From Streptomyces sp. F63 (GTDB lineage Bacteria; Actinomycetota; Actinomycetes; Streptomycetales; Streptomycetaceae): a stretch of 64,000 nt of DNA. Position numbers and translations under genes: made by a program. The notes under the pieces were generated by a model. That model was not told where the DNA came from, did no database searches, and saw only the letters and a list, made by a program, of their open reading frames with translations. Each line of letters begins with the position of its first letter. Within the stretch, counting starts at the first letter, position 1. Shown here in pieces: positions 27,856 to 36,133 of the stretch. The stretch spans positions 186,001 to 250,000 of the forward strand of contig NZ_JAGPXX010000008.1 in assembly GCF_018070345.1 (NCBI RefSeq). The letters run 5' to 3'.

Positions 27856-29042
27856 TTCTCGGCGCCCTTCGCGATCTCGTCCTCGGCCCACTCGGTGGGC
27901 ACGAAGGCGCCGTCCTCGACGGTGTTGACGGAGATGTAGTCGGCGGTGAGGCCGGAGTGGTCCTTCGCGCTGTAGCGGTAAATGCCGTTGGGGGTGGTGA
28001 GGGTCATGCCCTCGAGGGCGTCGCGGATCTTCCCGTGGTCGGTGCTGCCGGCCTTCTCGATGGCCGCGACCAGCAGCTGCACCGCGCTGTATCCGTCCTG
28101 GGCGAACTGCGGTGGGTTCTCCCCGTACTTCTTCTTGAACGCCTCGGCGAAGTCGACGGCGGTCTTGGTCAGCTTGCTCTCGGGGAGCTTGTCGGCGACG
28201 ACGCCGACCGAGCTGGCGACGGTGACGCCCTCGGCCGCCTTGCCGGCGGGGCCTGCCCACAGCTTGCTGGCCTGGGCGCCGGTGAGGGTGAGCGGGACGT
28301 CGAGGCCGGAGGCCGCGTACTGCTTGGTGATGATGACGCCGGGGGCGCCGGTGGCCCAGACGAGGAGGGCCTGCGCGTCCGTGCCCTTGACGTGGGTGAA
28401 CATGGAGCTGAAGTCCGTGGCGGTGGTGTGGAAGGTCTCCGTGGCCACCACCTCGACGCCGTACTCGGCGGCGAGTTCCTTCGTTCCCTTGTAGCCGGCG
28501 ACCGCGTAGGAGCTCTTGGTGTCGTAGGCGACTGCGATCTTCTTGACGCCCGTGGCCTTGTAGTACTGGAGCAGCCGCTCGGCGTAGGTGTGGGAGGTGG
28601 CCGGGGCCAGGAAGACGTACGGGTGGATCGGGTCCACCTGCTCGTCCGCCGGCGTCAGGGACAGATAGGGGACCTTCGCCCGGTCCACGACCGGGATGGT
28701 GGCGAGCGCGGAGTTGGAGAACGGCGAGCCGATGACGGCGGTCACGTCGTCCTTCATGTCGTTGAAGGCGAGCACCGACTGGTCGGGCTGGCTCTTGTCG
28801 TCCTTGACCTGCAGTTCGACCGTGCGACCGAGGATCCCGCCATCGGCGTTGATCTGCTCGACCGCCAGCTCGACCGACTTCTTGTTGTCGGTGCCGAGCG
28901 GCTGGTAGTTGCCGGTGAGGGAGGCGATGAGGCCGAGCTTGATCGGACCGTCGTCCTCGGAGGAGGCGGAGGAGGACCCGCAGGCCGTGGCGGTCAGGCT
29001 CACGGACAGAACCAGGGCGGCAATGGGCACGAGGGGACGCAC
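27852..29042 (-). CDS. Liv-type substrate-binding lipoprotein
   Basis: Extracellular receptor of the importer, 396 residues, type-I periplasmic-binding fold. The lipobox is SLTATACGSSS with Cys at about 21. KLGLIASLTGNYQPLGTDN at the mature N-terminus and AVEQINADGGILGRTVEL are the LivJ/LivK signatures; VTAVIGSPFSNSALATIPVV lines the ligand site in this family. The GTG at 29042 has AGGAG eight bases upstream. It heads the operon and is divergent from the PaaX-type regulator. The ligand is unknown; aromatic-acid binding proteins of this family exist and would fit the neighbours. Confidence 0.93.
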   Translation of the reverse strand: MRPLVPIAALVLSVSLTATACGSSSASSEDDGPIKLGLIASLTGNYQPLGTDNKKSVELAVEQINADGGILGRTVELQVKDDKSQPDQSVLAFNDMKDDVTAVIGSPFSNSALATIPVVDRAKVPYLSLTPADEQVDPIHPYVFLAPATSHTYAERLLQYYKATGVKKIAVAYDTKSSYAVAGYKGTKELAAEYGVEVVATETFHTTATDFSSMFTHVKGTDAQALLVWATGAPGVIITKQYAASGLDVPLTLTGAQASKLWAGPAGKAAEGVTVASSVGVVADKLPESKLTKTAVDFAEAFKKKYGENPPQFAQDGYSAVQLLVAAIEKAGSTDHGKIRDALEGMTLTTPNGIYRYSAKDHSGLTADYISVNTVEDGAFVPTEWAEDEIAKGAEK

Positions 29043-29149
29043 GGAATCTCCTGGGGTTGGTCGCGGGGGCTGATCACGGGGGTTTGATGCGCTTCCGGGG
29101 CGCTTTGTGCGCACCTCTCGGCGCCGTGGGGGCGAAACTAGGCGCACGT

Positions 29150-29181
29150 TTGACCGCCGTCAACTAGATGCACAATATTGT
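29150..29181. promoter_or_regulatory. Operator candidates between importer and PaaX
   Basis: Two palindromes lie in the divergent spacer: TTGAC-cgcc-GTCAA (29150-29163) and ACAATATTGT (29172-29181). The second is a perfect, AT-rich palindrome that stands out in this genome. Control by the adjacent PaaX regulator is a natural guess. Confidence 0.5.
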
Positions 29182-29235
29182 TCCCGCCGGTCCGCCGAAC
29201 GCGCCCCGGCTCGGGAACCCCTCGGAGGCATCACC

Positions 29236-30096
29236 TTGAACGGCACGCCATGGCCGCCCGGTACCGGGTACGGGCCGTCCCTTCGCCCGCAGTCGCTGAT
29301 GTTCGGCTTCCTCGGGAGGTGCGTCCTCGGGCGGGACATCTGCGTCTTCTCGGGCAGCATCATCGACGTCTTCGCCCGCCAGGGCGTTTCCGAACAGGCA
29401 ACCCGCTCGACCCTCACACGCATGGCCAACCGCCAGCTGCTCCGACGCCAGCGGAGGGGCCGCCGGATGTATTTCGGCCTCACCCCGCGTTCCCGGGAGA
29501 TCCTCGAGGACGGGAAGGAACGCATCTGGAAGATGGGTGCGGTCAACAGGAGCTGGGACGGCACCTGGACGATCCTCGGCTTCTCGCTCCCCGAGTCCTG
29601 GCAGCGTCAGCGCCACGACCTGCGGTCGAAGCTGACCTGGGCAGGCTTCGGGCCGGTGCTCGGCGGGCTGTGGATCGCCCCCGGCGAGGTGGACGTCCAG
29701 GAGATCGTCACGGGGCTGGGGCTGGAGGCGCACATCAAGGTCTTCCGCGCACGGGCCGATCCCGGCATGAACATCGAAGGAATGATCAAAGACGCCTACA
29801 ACCTGGAGGAACTGGCCGGCCGGTACCGCGCCTTCCACGATGCATGGGCACATCTGGCCAGCCCGCCCTCCCGGGGCGAGCCCGAAGACCATCTCGCGCT
29901 CCAGCTCCGGCTCGAGACCCAGTGGCTCGGGATCATCAGGACCGATCCGCGGCTGCCCGTGCGGCACCTGCCCGTGGACTGGCCCGCGGGCCCCGCCCAG
30001 CAGGTGTTCCGGCACGTCCACGCCAGGGTCTCGGGCCCGGCGCGGGAGATGGCGGACCGCATGCTCGACACCGTGCCCGACGAGACGACGGTCTGA
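29236..30096 (+). CDS. PaaX-family transcriptional regulator
   Basis: A 286-residue repressor. The N-terminal winged helix (PSLRPQSLMFGFLGRCVLGR, then QATRSTLTRMANRQLLRRQR) and the central WDGTWTILGFSLPES strand match PaaX-like regulators, which control aromatic-acid (classically phenylacetyl-CoA) catabolism. The TTG at 29236 has a perfect GGAGG seven bases upstream; the open frame upstream is not conserved in character. It is divergent from the ABC importer, with palindromes at 29150-29181 between them. An acyl-CoA inducer would be expected from the family. Confidence 0.88.
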   Translation: MNGTPWPPGTGYGPSLRPQSLMFGFLGRCVLGRDICVFSGSIIDVFARQGVSEQATRSTLTRMANRQLLRRQRRGRRMYFGLTPRSREILEDGKERIWKMGAVNRSWDGTWTILGFSLPESWQRQRHDLRSKLTWAGFGPVLGGLWIAPGEVDVQEIVTGLGLEAHIKVFRARADPGMNIEGMIKDAYNLEELAGRYRAFHDAWAHLASPPSRGEPEDHLALQLRLETQWLGIIRTDPRLPVRHLPVDWPAGPAQQVFRHVHARVSGPAREMADRMLDTVPDETTV

Positions 30097-30316
30097 TGGA
30101 ACCCACGCGGCGGTCTCCCGACGCGGCGGCCCCGAGCAGCCCCGGCGGCGCCCCTGCCGCCTCCCGCGTGTCCGCGACGCGCAGCCCGGCGGGCAGCCGA
30201 ACGGCCGGTGGCGGTGCCGCCTCGGGCCCGGGAACACGTCACGCTCCGCGCTGCCCCGCATCTCGACACGGGCAACGGCGTCCTGCACACTGACCGGCGC
30301 GGTGAGGAGGCATCCG

Positions 30317-31273
30317 GTGGGTTTCCGACGGGCACGGCGAACAGGCGGGACGGGAGCGCCGGTGGGGAACGCGGCCGCGGACGGAACCGAGCAGACCGGA
30401 CGCGAACCGCCGGCGGCGGAGCCGCTCACCCAGGGACGGGGAAGCCGCACGGGTCCGCTCTCCCACAACCCCGGTGCGCAGCACCCCCGGACGGGACAGC
30501 CGGGCAGGATCCGCCGCGTCTCCCGGTCCGGCAGCGGGCCCGTACTCGGCCGGGCACTGCAGCTCCTCGGCGCTTTCGGCACGGACCACCCCGAGATGTC
30601 GCTGAGCGAGCTGTCCCGGAAGTCCGGCCTTCCGGTGTCGACCGTGCACCGGATGCTGGGCGAGCTGACGGCCTGGGGAGCTCTGGAACGGGGCACGGAC
30701 GGCCGTTACCGGATCGGCCTGCGGCTGTGGCAGGTCGGCTCGCTGGCGCCGCGCGGCCAGGGACTGCGGGAGCACGCGATGCCGTTCCTGCAGGACCTTT
30801 CCCAGATCACCCGCGAGAACGTGCAGTTGGCTGTACGCGAAGGGGCCGAACTCGTCTTCGTCGAGCGCATCGCCGGGTCCGGTGCGGTACCCGTGCTGAC
30901 CCGCGTGGGCGGGCGGTTCGCCCTGACCGCCACCGGCGTCGGACTGGTGCTGCTCGCCCATGCCCCCGCCGAGGTGCAGGAGCAGGTGCTCACCGGCCCC
31001 CTTGAGCACTTCACGCCCCGCACGGTCACCGATCCGCAGACGTTGCGCCGCATGCTGGCCGACATCCGGACCAACGGCTACGCGGTCAGCGAGCGTCAGG
31101 TCACGATGGATTCACTGTCGGTCGCCGCCCCGGTGCGCGACGGCGAGAACGCAGTGATCGCCGCCGTGTCACTGGTGGTTCACCACGGCAGCGCCTCACC
31201 GCGCGCGCTGGCGCAACTCGTCTGCACCAGCGCCCGGGCCATCTCCCGCGCCATGGCCGCGCCGCGCGCATGA
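30317..31273 (+). CDS. IclR-family transcriptional regulator
   Basis: A 318-residue regulator with a long Arg/Gly/Pro-rich N-terminal extension (about 75 residues), then the IclR winged helix (VLGRALQLLGAFGTDHPEMS, then KSGLPVSTVHRMLGELTAWG) and the effector domain (ELVFVERIAGSGAVPVLTRV, ALTATGVGLVLLAHAPAEVQ). IclR proteins near VanA/VanB-type genes usually sense the aromatic substrate. The GTG at 30317 has GAGGAGG six bases before it. A start nearer the helix-turn-helix at about 30530 is possible but has no ribosome site. Confidence 0.88.
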   Translation: MGFRRARRTGGTGAPVGNAAADGTEQTGREPPAAEPLTQGRGSRTGPLSHNPGAQHPRTGQPGRIRRVSRSGSGPVLGRALQLLGAFGTDHPEMSLSELSRKSGLPVSTVHRMLGELTAWGALERGTDGRYRIGLRLWQVGSLAPRGQGLREHAMPFLQDLSQITRENVQLAVREGAELVFVERIAGSGAVPVLTRVGGRFALTATGVGLVLLAHAPAEVQEQVLTGPLEHFTPRTVTDPQTLRRMLADIRTNGYAVSERQVTMDSLSVAAPVRDGENAVIAAVSLVVHHGSASPRALAQLVCTSARAISRAMAAPRA

Positions 31274-31662
31274 CGTCACCGCCCGCTCGGCCTTCCACGC
31301 GGGTGACCGCGGGCGCTCTCCCGCGGGTGACCGCGGGCGGCGGAACACCTCTGCCGCCCTCTGCGCCGCACGCACGCACCCACCCGGCGCGGATCCCGAC
31401 AATGTTTCCCGGCATCCGGAAAGGCCCCTGGGCGACGGAGCCACCCAGCGGGCACCATGAACCAACGATTCACCGTTCGGGCCACTCTTCGCCGCCGGGC
31501 CACGCCGGCCGGCGTGCGCGCCGCGGGCCTCGACGACCGCACCGCGCTCGGCCACAGGGAACTGCCGCGTCCCGCCCCTTTGGACTCGCCTGCCCTTGCG
31601 GCCCGGACCGGGCCCGCCGAAAGCGGACACCGGACCGGACCCCCTACCTGAAGGGAACAACC
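31274..31662. other. Spacer before the Rieske oxygenase
   Basis: About 390 bases without a supported gene. It begins with a direct repeat of GGTGACCGCGGGCG-like units (31300-31337) and contains a short open frame at 31457-31651 with no ribosome site or domain. The promoter of the oxygenase operon presumably lies here, but no clear -35/-10 pair is visible. Confidence 0.5.
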
Positions 31663-32724
31663 ATGACCGCTTTTGTGCGCAACCAGTGGTACGTCGCCGC
31701 CTACGGCCGCGAGGTCGGGCGCGAACTCCTCGGACGGACCGTGCTGGGTGAGCCGATCCTGCTGTACCGCACCGAGGACGGCCGGGCCGTGGCGCTGTCC
31801 GACCGGTGTGTGCACCGCCGGTTCCCCCTGTCCCAGGCACCGAGCCGGCTGGACGGTGACCAAGTGATGTGCGGCTACCACGGCTTCACCTACGGCACCG
31901 ACGGCCGCTGCGTCTTCGTCCCCGGACAGCAGCGCATCCCGCGCACGGCACGCCTGAAGACCTACCCGCTCGTCGAGCAGGACTCCTTCGTCTGGGTGTG
32001 GATCGGCGACCACGAGCCCGGCGGCCTCGTGCCGCCGCGCGCCCCCTGGATGGACTCCCCCGGCTACACCGTCGTGTCCGGGATGGAGCCGATCGACGGC
32101 AACTACGGACTACTCGTCGACAACCTCCTGGACCTCTCCCACGAGACCTACCTGCACGGCGGCTACATCGGCACCCCGGAGGTCGCGCAGACGCCCATCA
32201 CCACCGAGGTCGACGAAGCGGCCGGGATCGTCCACGTGAGCCGGCACATGGACGACGCGGAGTGCCCGCCGTTCTACGCGAAGTCCACCGGCATCGACAC
32301 CCGGATCACCCGCTGGCAGGACATCGAGTACCACGCCCCGTGCCTGTACCTGCTCCACTCCCGCATCGCCCCCGTCGGCGCCCCCGGTCCCGGCCCGGAC
32401 GGCAGCGACCCGCACGCCTTCCACGTGGAGGTCGTGTACGGCATCACCCCCTCCACCGAGCGGACCACCTACGACTTCTGGGCGGTCGCCCGCGACTTCG
32501 CCCTCGGCGACGAGAAGGTCAGCGAGTTCCTGCACTCCAGCAACCACACCGTCGTCATGCAGGACGTGGTGGCCCTCAACGCGCTGCAGAAGTCCCTGGA
32601 CACCGAGAAGGCCGGCTACCAGGAACTGAGCATCAACATCGACACCGGCGGCCTCGCCGCCCGGCGGATCCTCGCCCGCCTGGCACAGGCCGGTGCCGAC
32701 CAGCCGGCCGCGGTGGCCAAGTGA
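31663..32724 (+). CDS. Rieske aromatic oxygenase, VanA-like
   Basis: Terminal oxygenase of 353 residues, resembling the vanillate O-demethylase/phenoxybenzoate family. The Rieske [2Fe-2S] ligands are Cys49, His51, Cys70 and His73 (CVHRRFPLSQ, then MCGYHGFTYG). The mononuclear-iron site is DNLLDLSHETYLHGG (about 150-164), matching the D-x2-H-x4-H pattern. NQWYVAAYGREVGRELLGRT at the N-terminus is characteristic of VanA. It needs an electron-transfer partner, provided two genes downstream. The ATG has AAGGGAACA upstream, and its stop overlaps a small ORF (GTGA). The substrate could be a methoxylated or other aromatic acid; vanillate is only the best-known case. Confidence 0.92.
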   Translation: MTAFVRNQWYVAAYGREVGRELLGRTVLGEPILLYRTEDGRAVALSDRCVHRRFPLSQAPSRLDGDQVMCGYHGFTYGTDGRCVFVPGQQRIPRTARLKTYPLVEQDSFVWVWIGDHEPGGLVPPRAPWMDSPGYTVVSGMEPIDGNYGLLVDNLLDLSHETYLHGGYIGTPEVAQTPITTEVDEAAGIVHVSRHMDDAECPPFYAKSTGIDTRITRWQDIEYHAPCLYLLHSRIAPVGAPGPGPDGSDPHAFHVEVVYGITPSTERTTYDFWAVARDFALGDEKVSEFLHSSNHTVVMQDVVALNALQKSLDTEKAGYQELSINIDTGGLAARRILARLAQAGADQPAAVAK

Positions 32725-32957
32725 AGGCCCTCCACCCCGCCGCCCTGACGGGCGACGGCGTCTTCCGCATTCACTGGCTGCCGGGCACGGACCGGCTGCT
32801 GGCCGTCTGCCACTGCGGCGCCGAGCGGCAGTTCGAGGACCCGGTGGAGGTGTGGGACTGGCTGCTGGGCCATCCCGAAGGCCACCACCCCGGCACCGCC
32901 GCCGAGCCCGGCGGCTCCGACCCCACCCGTCCCCGGCCGCATCCCGCCCCGGCCTAG
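32721..32957 (+). CDS. Small conserved protein between oxygenase and reductase
   Basis: A 78-residue protein starting with GTG at 32721 and overlapping the oxygenase stop by four bases. The core VFRIHWLPGTDRLLAVCHCG, then QFEDPVEVWDWLLGHPEGHH, looks like a compact fold with a Cys-x-Cys and several His, and ends in a disordered Pro/Arg tail. Its strict position between the two enzyme components suggests a role in assembly, iron delivery or stability of the oxygenase, which is inference. It is too regular in codon use and overlap to be chance. Confidence 0.75.
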   Translation: MKALHPAALTGDGVFRIHWLPGTDRLLAVCHCGAERQFEDPVEVWDWLLGHPEGHHPGTAAEPGGSDPTRPRPHPAPA

Positions 32958-32970
32958 CGGAGGAAGAACG

Positions 32971-33957
32971 GTGACCACCGTGATCAACCCGGGCGCCTCG
33001 GCCGAGGCCGAGGCCGAGCTCGAGCTGACCGTGGCGTGCAAGGAGGCCCTCGCGGAGGGCGTCGTACGCCTGACACTCACGCACCCCGGCGGATCACCAC
33101 TGCCCGAGTGGACCCCGGGCGCCCACGTCGATCTGCGTCTCGGGCCCGGCCTGGTCCGGCAGTACTCACTGTGCTCCGATCCGGCCGACCGCTCGCGGTG
33201 GCAGGTGGCCGTCCTGCGGGAACCGGAAAGCCGTGGCGGCTCGGAACACGTCCACGAACACCTCCGCGAAGGAACCCGGGTGCGGGTCCGCGGGCCGCGC
33301 AACCGCTTCCCGCTGGAGGCATCACCCCGGTACCTTTTCATCGCGGGCGGCATCGGCATCACCCCGATCCTCCCCATGATCGCCCAGGCGGAACGGCAGG
33401 GAGCCGCCTGGCAGTTGGCCTACGGCGGACGCAGCCGCGCCACGATGGCGTTCCGTGAACAACTCAGGGCCGCGTACGGTGAGTTGGTCACCCTCCACCC
33501 CGAGGACGAGTGCGGCGTACTCGACCTGAACGGGCTGCTGGCCACCCCCCGGCAGGACACACTGGTCTACTGCTGCGGGCCCGAGGGTCTGCTGAAGGCC
33601 GTGGAACAGCACTGCTCACTCACCTGGCCACCGGGCGTACTGCGCCTGGAGCGGTTCGCTCCCGCGGAACCCGGCCCGCGGGGTCCCGGCGAGACGTTCG
33701 AGGTGGAGCTGGCCCGCAGCGGTATCACGGTGTCCGTGCCGCCGGACCGGAGTGTCCTCCGGGCCGTCGAGGAGGCGGGGGTGCCGGTGCTGTCCTCCTG
33801 CCGCGAGGGTACCTGCGGCACCTGCGAGACCGCCGTCCTGGACGGGGCCGTGGACCACCGTGACTCCCTGCTCACGCCGGACGAACAGGCCGCCGACGAC
33901 ACCATGTTCATCTGCGTCTCGCGCGCCGCCTGCCCCCGCCTCGTTCTCGATCTCTGA
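32971..33957 (+). CDS. VanB-like ferredoxin reductase
   Basis: A 328-residue phthalate-dioxygenase-reductase type protein that passes electrons from NAD(P)H to the Rieske oxygenase. Order: FMN/FAD-binding barrel (about 20-120, WTPGAHVDLRLGPGLVRQYS), NAD domain (about 125-230, YLFIAGGIGITPILPMI and VYCCGPEGLLKAVE), then a C-terminal plant-type [2Fe-2S] domain with SCREGTCGTCETAVLDG and the last Cys in FICVSRAACP. The GTG at 32971 has GGAGGAAGA upstream. It completes a two-component oxygenase with the VanA-like gene. Confidence 0.93.
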   Translation: MTTVINPGASAEAEAELELTVACKEALAEGVVRLTLTHPGGSPLPEWTPGAHVDLRLGPGLVRQYSLCSDPADRSRWQVAVLREPESRGGSEHVHEHLREGTRVRVRGPRNRFPLEASPRYLFIAGGIGITPILPMIAQAERQGAAWQLAYGGRSRATMAFREQLRAAYGELVTLHPEDECGVLDLNGLLATPRQDTLVYCCGPEGLLKAVEQHCSLTWPPGVLRLERFAPAEPGPRGPGETFEVELARSGITVSVPPDRSVLRAVEEAGVPVLSSCREGTCGTCETAVLDGAVDHRDSLLTPDEQAADDTMFICVSRAACPRLVLDL

Positions 33958-33981
33958 CGGCCTGCCGCAGCCGGCGCCGTC
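33956..33981 (+). terminator. Weak hairpin at the end of the demethylase operon
   Basis: GACGGC and GCCGTC (33956-33961 and 33976-33981) can pair across a GC-rich loop starting inside the stop codon. The stem is only six pairs. Confidence 0.3.
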
Positions 33982-34291
33982 GGCGAGAAGCCCGGGGGAA
34001 CGGCTCTGCGGCGCCGGGCCGTACCGCCCGGCGCCGCACCGTGGTCGCGCCTCCGCCGGAGGGGGCACCCGCGGCACCACGACCGAAAATATTCCGGAAA
34101 TTATCCTCGCCCCGGGCGGGTGGCGAAGCCCTTCGCACGACACCCCCGCCCACCCGCGGGCAGCCCCCGCCGGGCGGCGGAGCCAGCCGCCGCGACCTCC
34201 CCCTCGCTCCACATCCGGCCCGCCCCGCACCACCCAACCCCCGGCAGCACCCACCATCGGCCGCCGCCAACTCCCGTTCCGCACAACCCCC
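33982..34291. other. Spacer before CE4
   Basis: About 310 bases without a gene. It contains an AT-rich patch (GAAAATATTCCGGAAATTATC at about 34085-34105) that resembles the CCGAAATATTTCGG element further downstream, so it may be an auxiliary binding site. Confidence 0.4.
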
Positions 34292-34320
34292 TTGACCCGA
34301 CCCCGGAACACTCCTATGGT
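34292..34320 (+). promoter_or_regulatory. Promoter of CE4 deacetylase
   Basis: TTGACC (34292-34297) and TATGGT (34315-34320) are separated by 17 bases, a good match to the vegetative sigma factor consensus. Palindromes follow directly downstream. Confidence 0.65.
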
Positions 34321-34330
34321 TACCCAGCTC

Positions 34331-34359
34331 TTACCGGTAACTCCTCCGAAATATTTCGG
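34331..34359. promoter_or_regulatory. Double palindrome downstream of the CE4 promoter
   Basis: TTACCGGTAA (34331-34340) and CCGAAATATTTCGG (34346-34359) are both perfect palindromes, flanked by the near-identical decamers GGTTACCCAG (34318) and GGTAACCCAG (34358). They lie at about +5 to +33 and are strong repressor-site candidates. The GAAA/TTTC half-sites recall the xylanase element at 41770. Confidence 0.6.
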
Positions 34360-34455
34360 TAACCCAGTGTGTCGGAGGGCCGTTCGGCGCTCACGCCGTA
34401 CGCACCCCCCACCTCCACCCCCACACCTGGCACCACCGCGAAGAAGGGACGAGCC

Positions 34456-35196
34456 GTGACCCCGACCGACACCACCACGCCCCGATCGCCCAGCAGGCTC
34501 CGCGGACTCCGCCGGACCCTGCTGTCCGCCCTGCTCGCGGGCGGCATCGCGCTCACCACCGCCCCCGCCGCCACCGCCGGGTCCACCGGCGCCGACCGCG
34601 CGCAGGCCACCATCGTCACGTCCACCGGACGCGCCGGAAACTCCGTCGCCTTCACCTTCGACGACGGCCCCGGGGCCAACACCCCGCAGATGCTGGACGT
34701 GCTGAGGAAGAACGGCGTGAAGGCCGTCTTCTGCCTCTGGGGCGACCACGTCCGGCAGAACCCGGACATGGTGCGGCGCATCGTCAACGAGGGCCATGTG
34801 CTCTGCAACCACTCCATGCAGCACCAGGACATGGGCGGCTGGTCGGCCGACCAGGTCCGGCAGAACCTCGAACAGACCAACAACGCGATCCGGCAGGCCG
34901 TGCCGGGTGCCCAGATCCAGTACTACCGGGCCCCGTACGGCAGTTGGGGCCAGTCCGCCGATGTGGCGGCCTCCATGGGCATGACGCCCCTGGGCTGGCG
35001 CGCCGACATCGGTGACTGGCAGCCGCCCGGCGCCGACGCCCTCACCCAGCGGCTGCGCCAGGCCGTCACCCAGGGCGCCGTCGTCCTCATGCACGACGGC
35101 GGCGGCGACCGCAGCCAGACCGTGACCGCCGTCGACCGGGTCATCCCCGAGTTCAAGGGGCAGGGCTGGAGCTTCGACCTGCCCGCCCGGCAGTAG
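34456..35196 (+). CDS. Secreted CE4 polysaccharide deacetylase
   Basis: A 246-residue precursor with an Arg-rich signal (RLRGLRRTLLSALLAGGIAL) and a NodB homology domain from about residue 60. CE4 motifs: motif 1 TFDDGPG with the catalytic base and metal Asp, motif 2 HSMQH (the usual H-S/T-x3-H), motif 3 YYRAPYGSW, motif 4 DIGDWQPPGAD and motif 5 VVLMHDGGGD. Substrate could be acetylxylan, chitin or peptidoglycan; the short, CBM-free form resembles Streptomyces acetylxylan esterases and chitin deacetylases. GTG 34456 has GAAGGGACGA upstream. A hairpin at 35205-35224 ends the unit. Confidence 0.9.
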   Translation: MTPTDTTTPRSPSRLRGLRRTLLSALLAGGIALTTAPAATAGSTGADRAQATIVTSTGRAGNSVAFTFDDGPGANTPQMLDVLRKNGVKAVFCLWGDHVRQNPDMVRRIVNEGHVLCNHSMQHQDMGGWSADQVRQNLEQTNNAIRQAVPGAQIQYYRAPYGSWGQSADVAASMGMTPLGWRADIGDWQPPGADALTQRLRQAVTQGAVVLMHDGGGDRSQTVTAVDRVIPEFKGQGWSFDLPARQ

Positions 35197-35204
35197 CCGC
35201 CCGC

Positions 35205-35224
35205 GGGCCGCAGTCGTGCGGCCC
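35205..35224 (+). terminator. Hairpin terminator after CE4
   Basis: GGGCCGCA and TGCGGCCC pair perfectly around a GTCG tetraloop, nine bases after the CE4 stop. Confidence 0.65.
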
Positions 35225-35228
35225 CGGC

Positions 35229-35320
35229 ACCGCACGACCCGTGCCCCCCGCCGCCGCACGACCCGCCGCGCACGACCCGCCTCCGCACGACCCGCCGCCG
35301 CACGACCCGCCGCCGCGGGA
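35229..35320. repeat. CGCACGACCCG short repeat cluster
   Basis: Five copies of CGCACGACCCG, spaced about 14-24 bases apart, lie in the otherwise featureless spacer between CE4 and the next gene (35197-35590). The spacer has no credible ORF; a weak promoter (TTGTCT 35473, TATCCC 35496) and the hairpin CTCAC-TAGC-GTGAG (35521-35534) are near its end. Confidence 0.55.
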
Positions 35321-35590
35321 ACCGGCCAGGACCAGGCCGCGGTCCCCGCGGCGGCACGCAGGACGGGGGCGGGCCCGGGTCCCGCCCCGGGGCCCCACCC
35401 CGGGCGCCGCCCCCCTCTCCTCACCTTCCGAGCCCCACCGCCCCTCCCGGCCACGGCGCTTGCGCCGATCGGTTGTCTCGCGCGGCCGGGCGGAATATCC
35501 CCGGCACGGACGGGGCTCACCTCACTAGCGTGAGCCGGGGCCGGCGCGCTCCGCGCCGACTCCGCCGACCCGTCCGCGAAGGAGAGCCGC

Positions 35591-36019
35591 ATGCCGCTGA
35601 ACCGTGACGAGCGTGAGCAGTTCCTGGCCGAGCCCCATGTCGCCGCCCTGTCCGTGAACGCGGGCAAGGAGGACCGGGCTCCGCTCACCGTGCCGATCTG
35701 GTACCAGTACCGCCCGGGCGGCGACATCTGGATCATGACGGGGCTCGGCTCCCGGAAGGAACGGCTCATCACCGGGGCGGGCCGGTTCTGCCTGCTGGTG
35801 GACCGCCTCGAACCGACGATCCGTTACGTGTCCGTGGAGGGCCCCGTTGTCTCCACCGCCCCCGCGACGAAGGAGCTGCTGCGGGAGATCTCGGCCCGCT
35901 ACCTCCCGCCGGAGAAGGTGGACGGCTACGTCGAGTTCGCCTGGCGGGAGCACGGCGAGCAGGTCGTCATCACCATGCGCCCCCAGCGCTGGGTCAGTTC
36001 GGACCTGGGCCAGGTCTGA
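35591..36019 (+). CDS. Pyridoxamine-phosphate-oxidase-like flavoprotein
   Basis: A 142-residue split-barrel protein of the PPOX/FDOR family. LAEPHVAALSVNAGKEDRAP near the N-terminus is the family strand-turn, followed by PIWYQYRPGGDIWIMTG and RYVSVEGPVVS. Members bind FMN, F420 or heme and reduce diverse small molecules; this size and the WYQYRPGG motif are common in actinobacterial F420- or FMN-dependent members. The ATG has GAAGGAG five bases upstream. It is monocistronic; I cannot name the substrate. Confidence 0.85.
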   Translation: MPLNRDEREQFLAEPHVAALSVNAGKEDRAPLTVPIWYQYRPGGDIWIMTGLGSRKERLITGAGRFCLLVDRLEPTIRYVSVEGPVVSTAPATKELLREISARYLPPEKVDGYVEFAWREHGEQVVITMRPQRWVSSDLGQV

Positions 36020-36091
36020 GCCGCGTCCGTCCCGCCGCCCCACCGGGCCGGAGTGCTGCCGTCCGCCGTCTTTCCGGGCGGGTCGGGCCGC

Positions 36092-36101
36092 GGGTATACC
36101 C
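36092..36101. promoter_or_regulatory. GGGTATACCC palindrome before the HNH nuclease
   Basis: A perfect 10-bp palindrome 33 bases before the GTG start; a weak operator candidate, similar in core to the TATACCCG element at 20546. Confidence 0.3.
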
Positions 36102-36133
36102 CACTACCGGGGGCGGCGTGAAAAGGTGGCACG

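Noticed and set aside
31457..31651. 64-aa frame before the Rieske oxygenase
   Set aside because: No ribosome site, no domain, and composition of random high-GC sequence.
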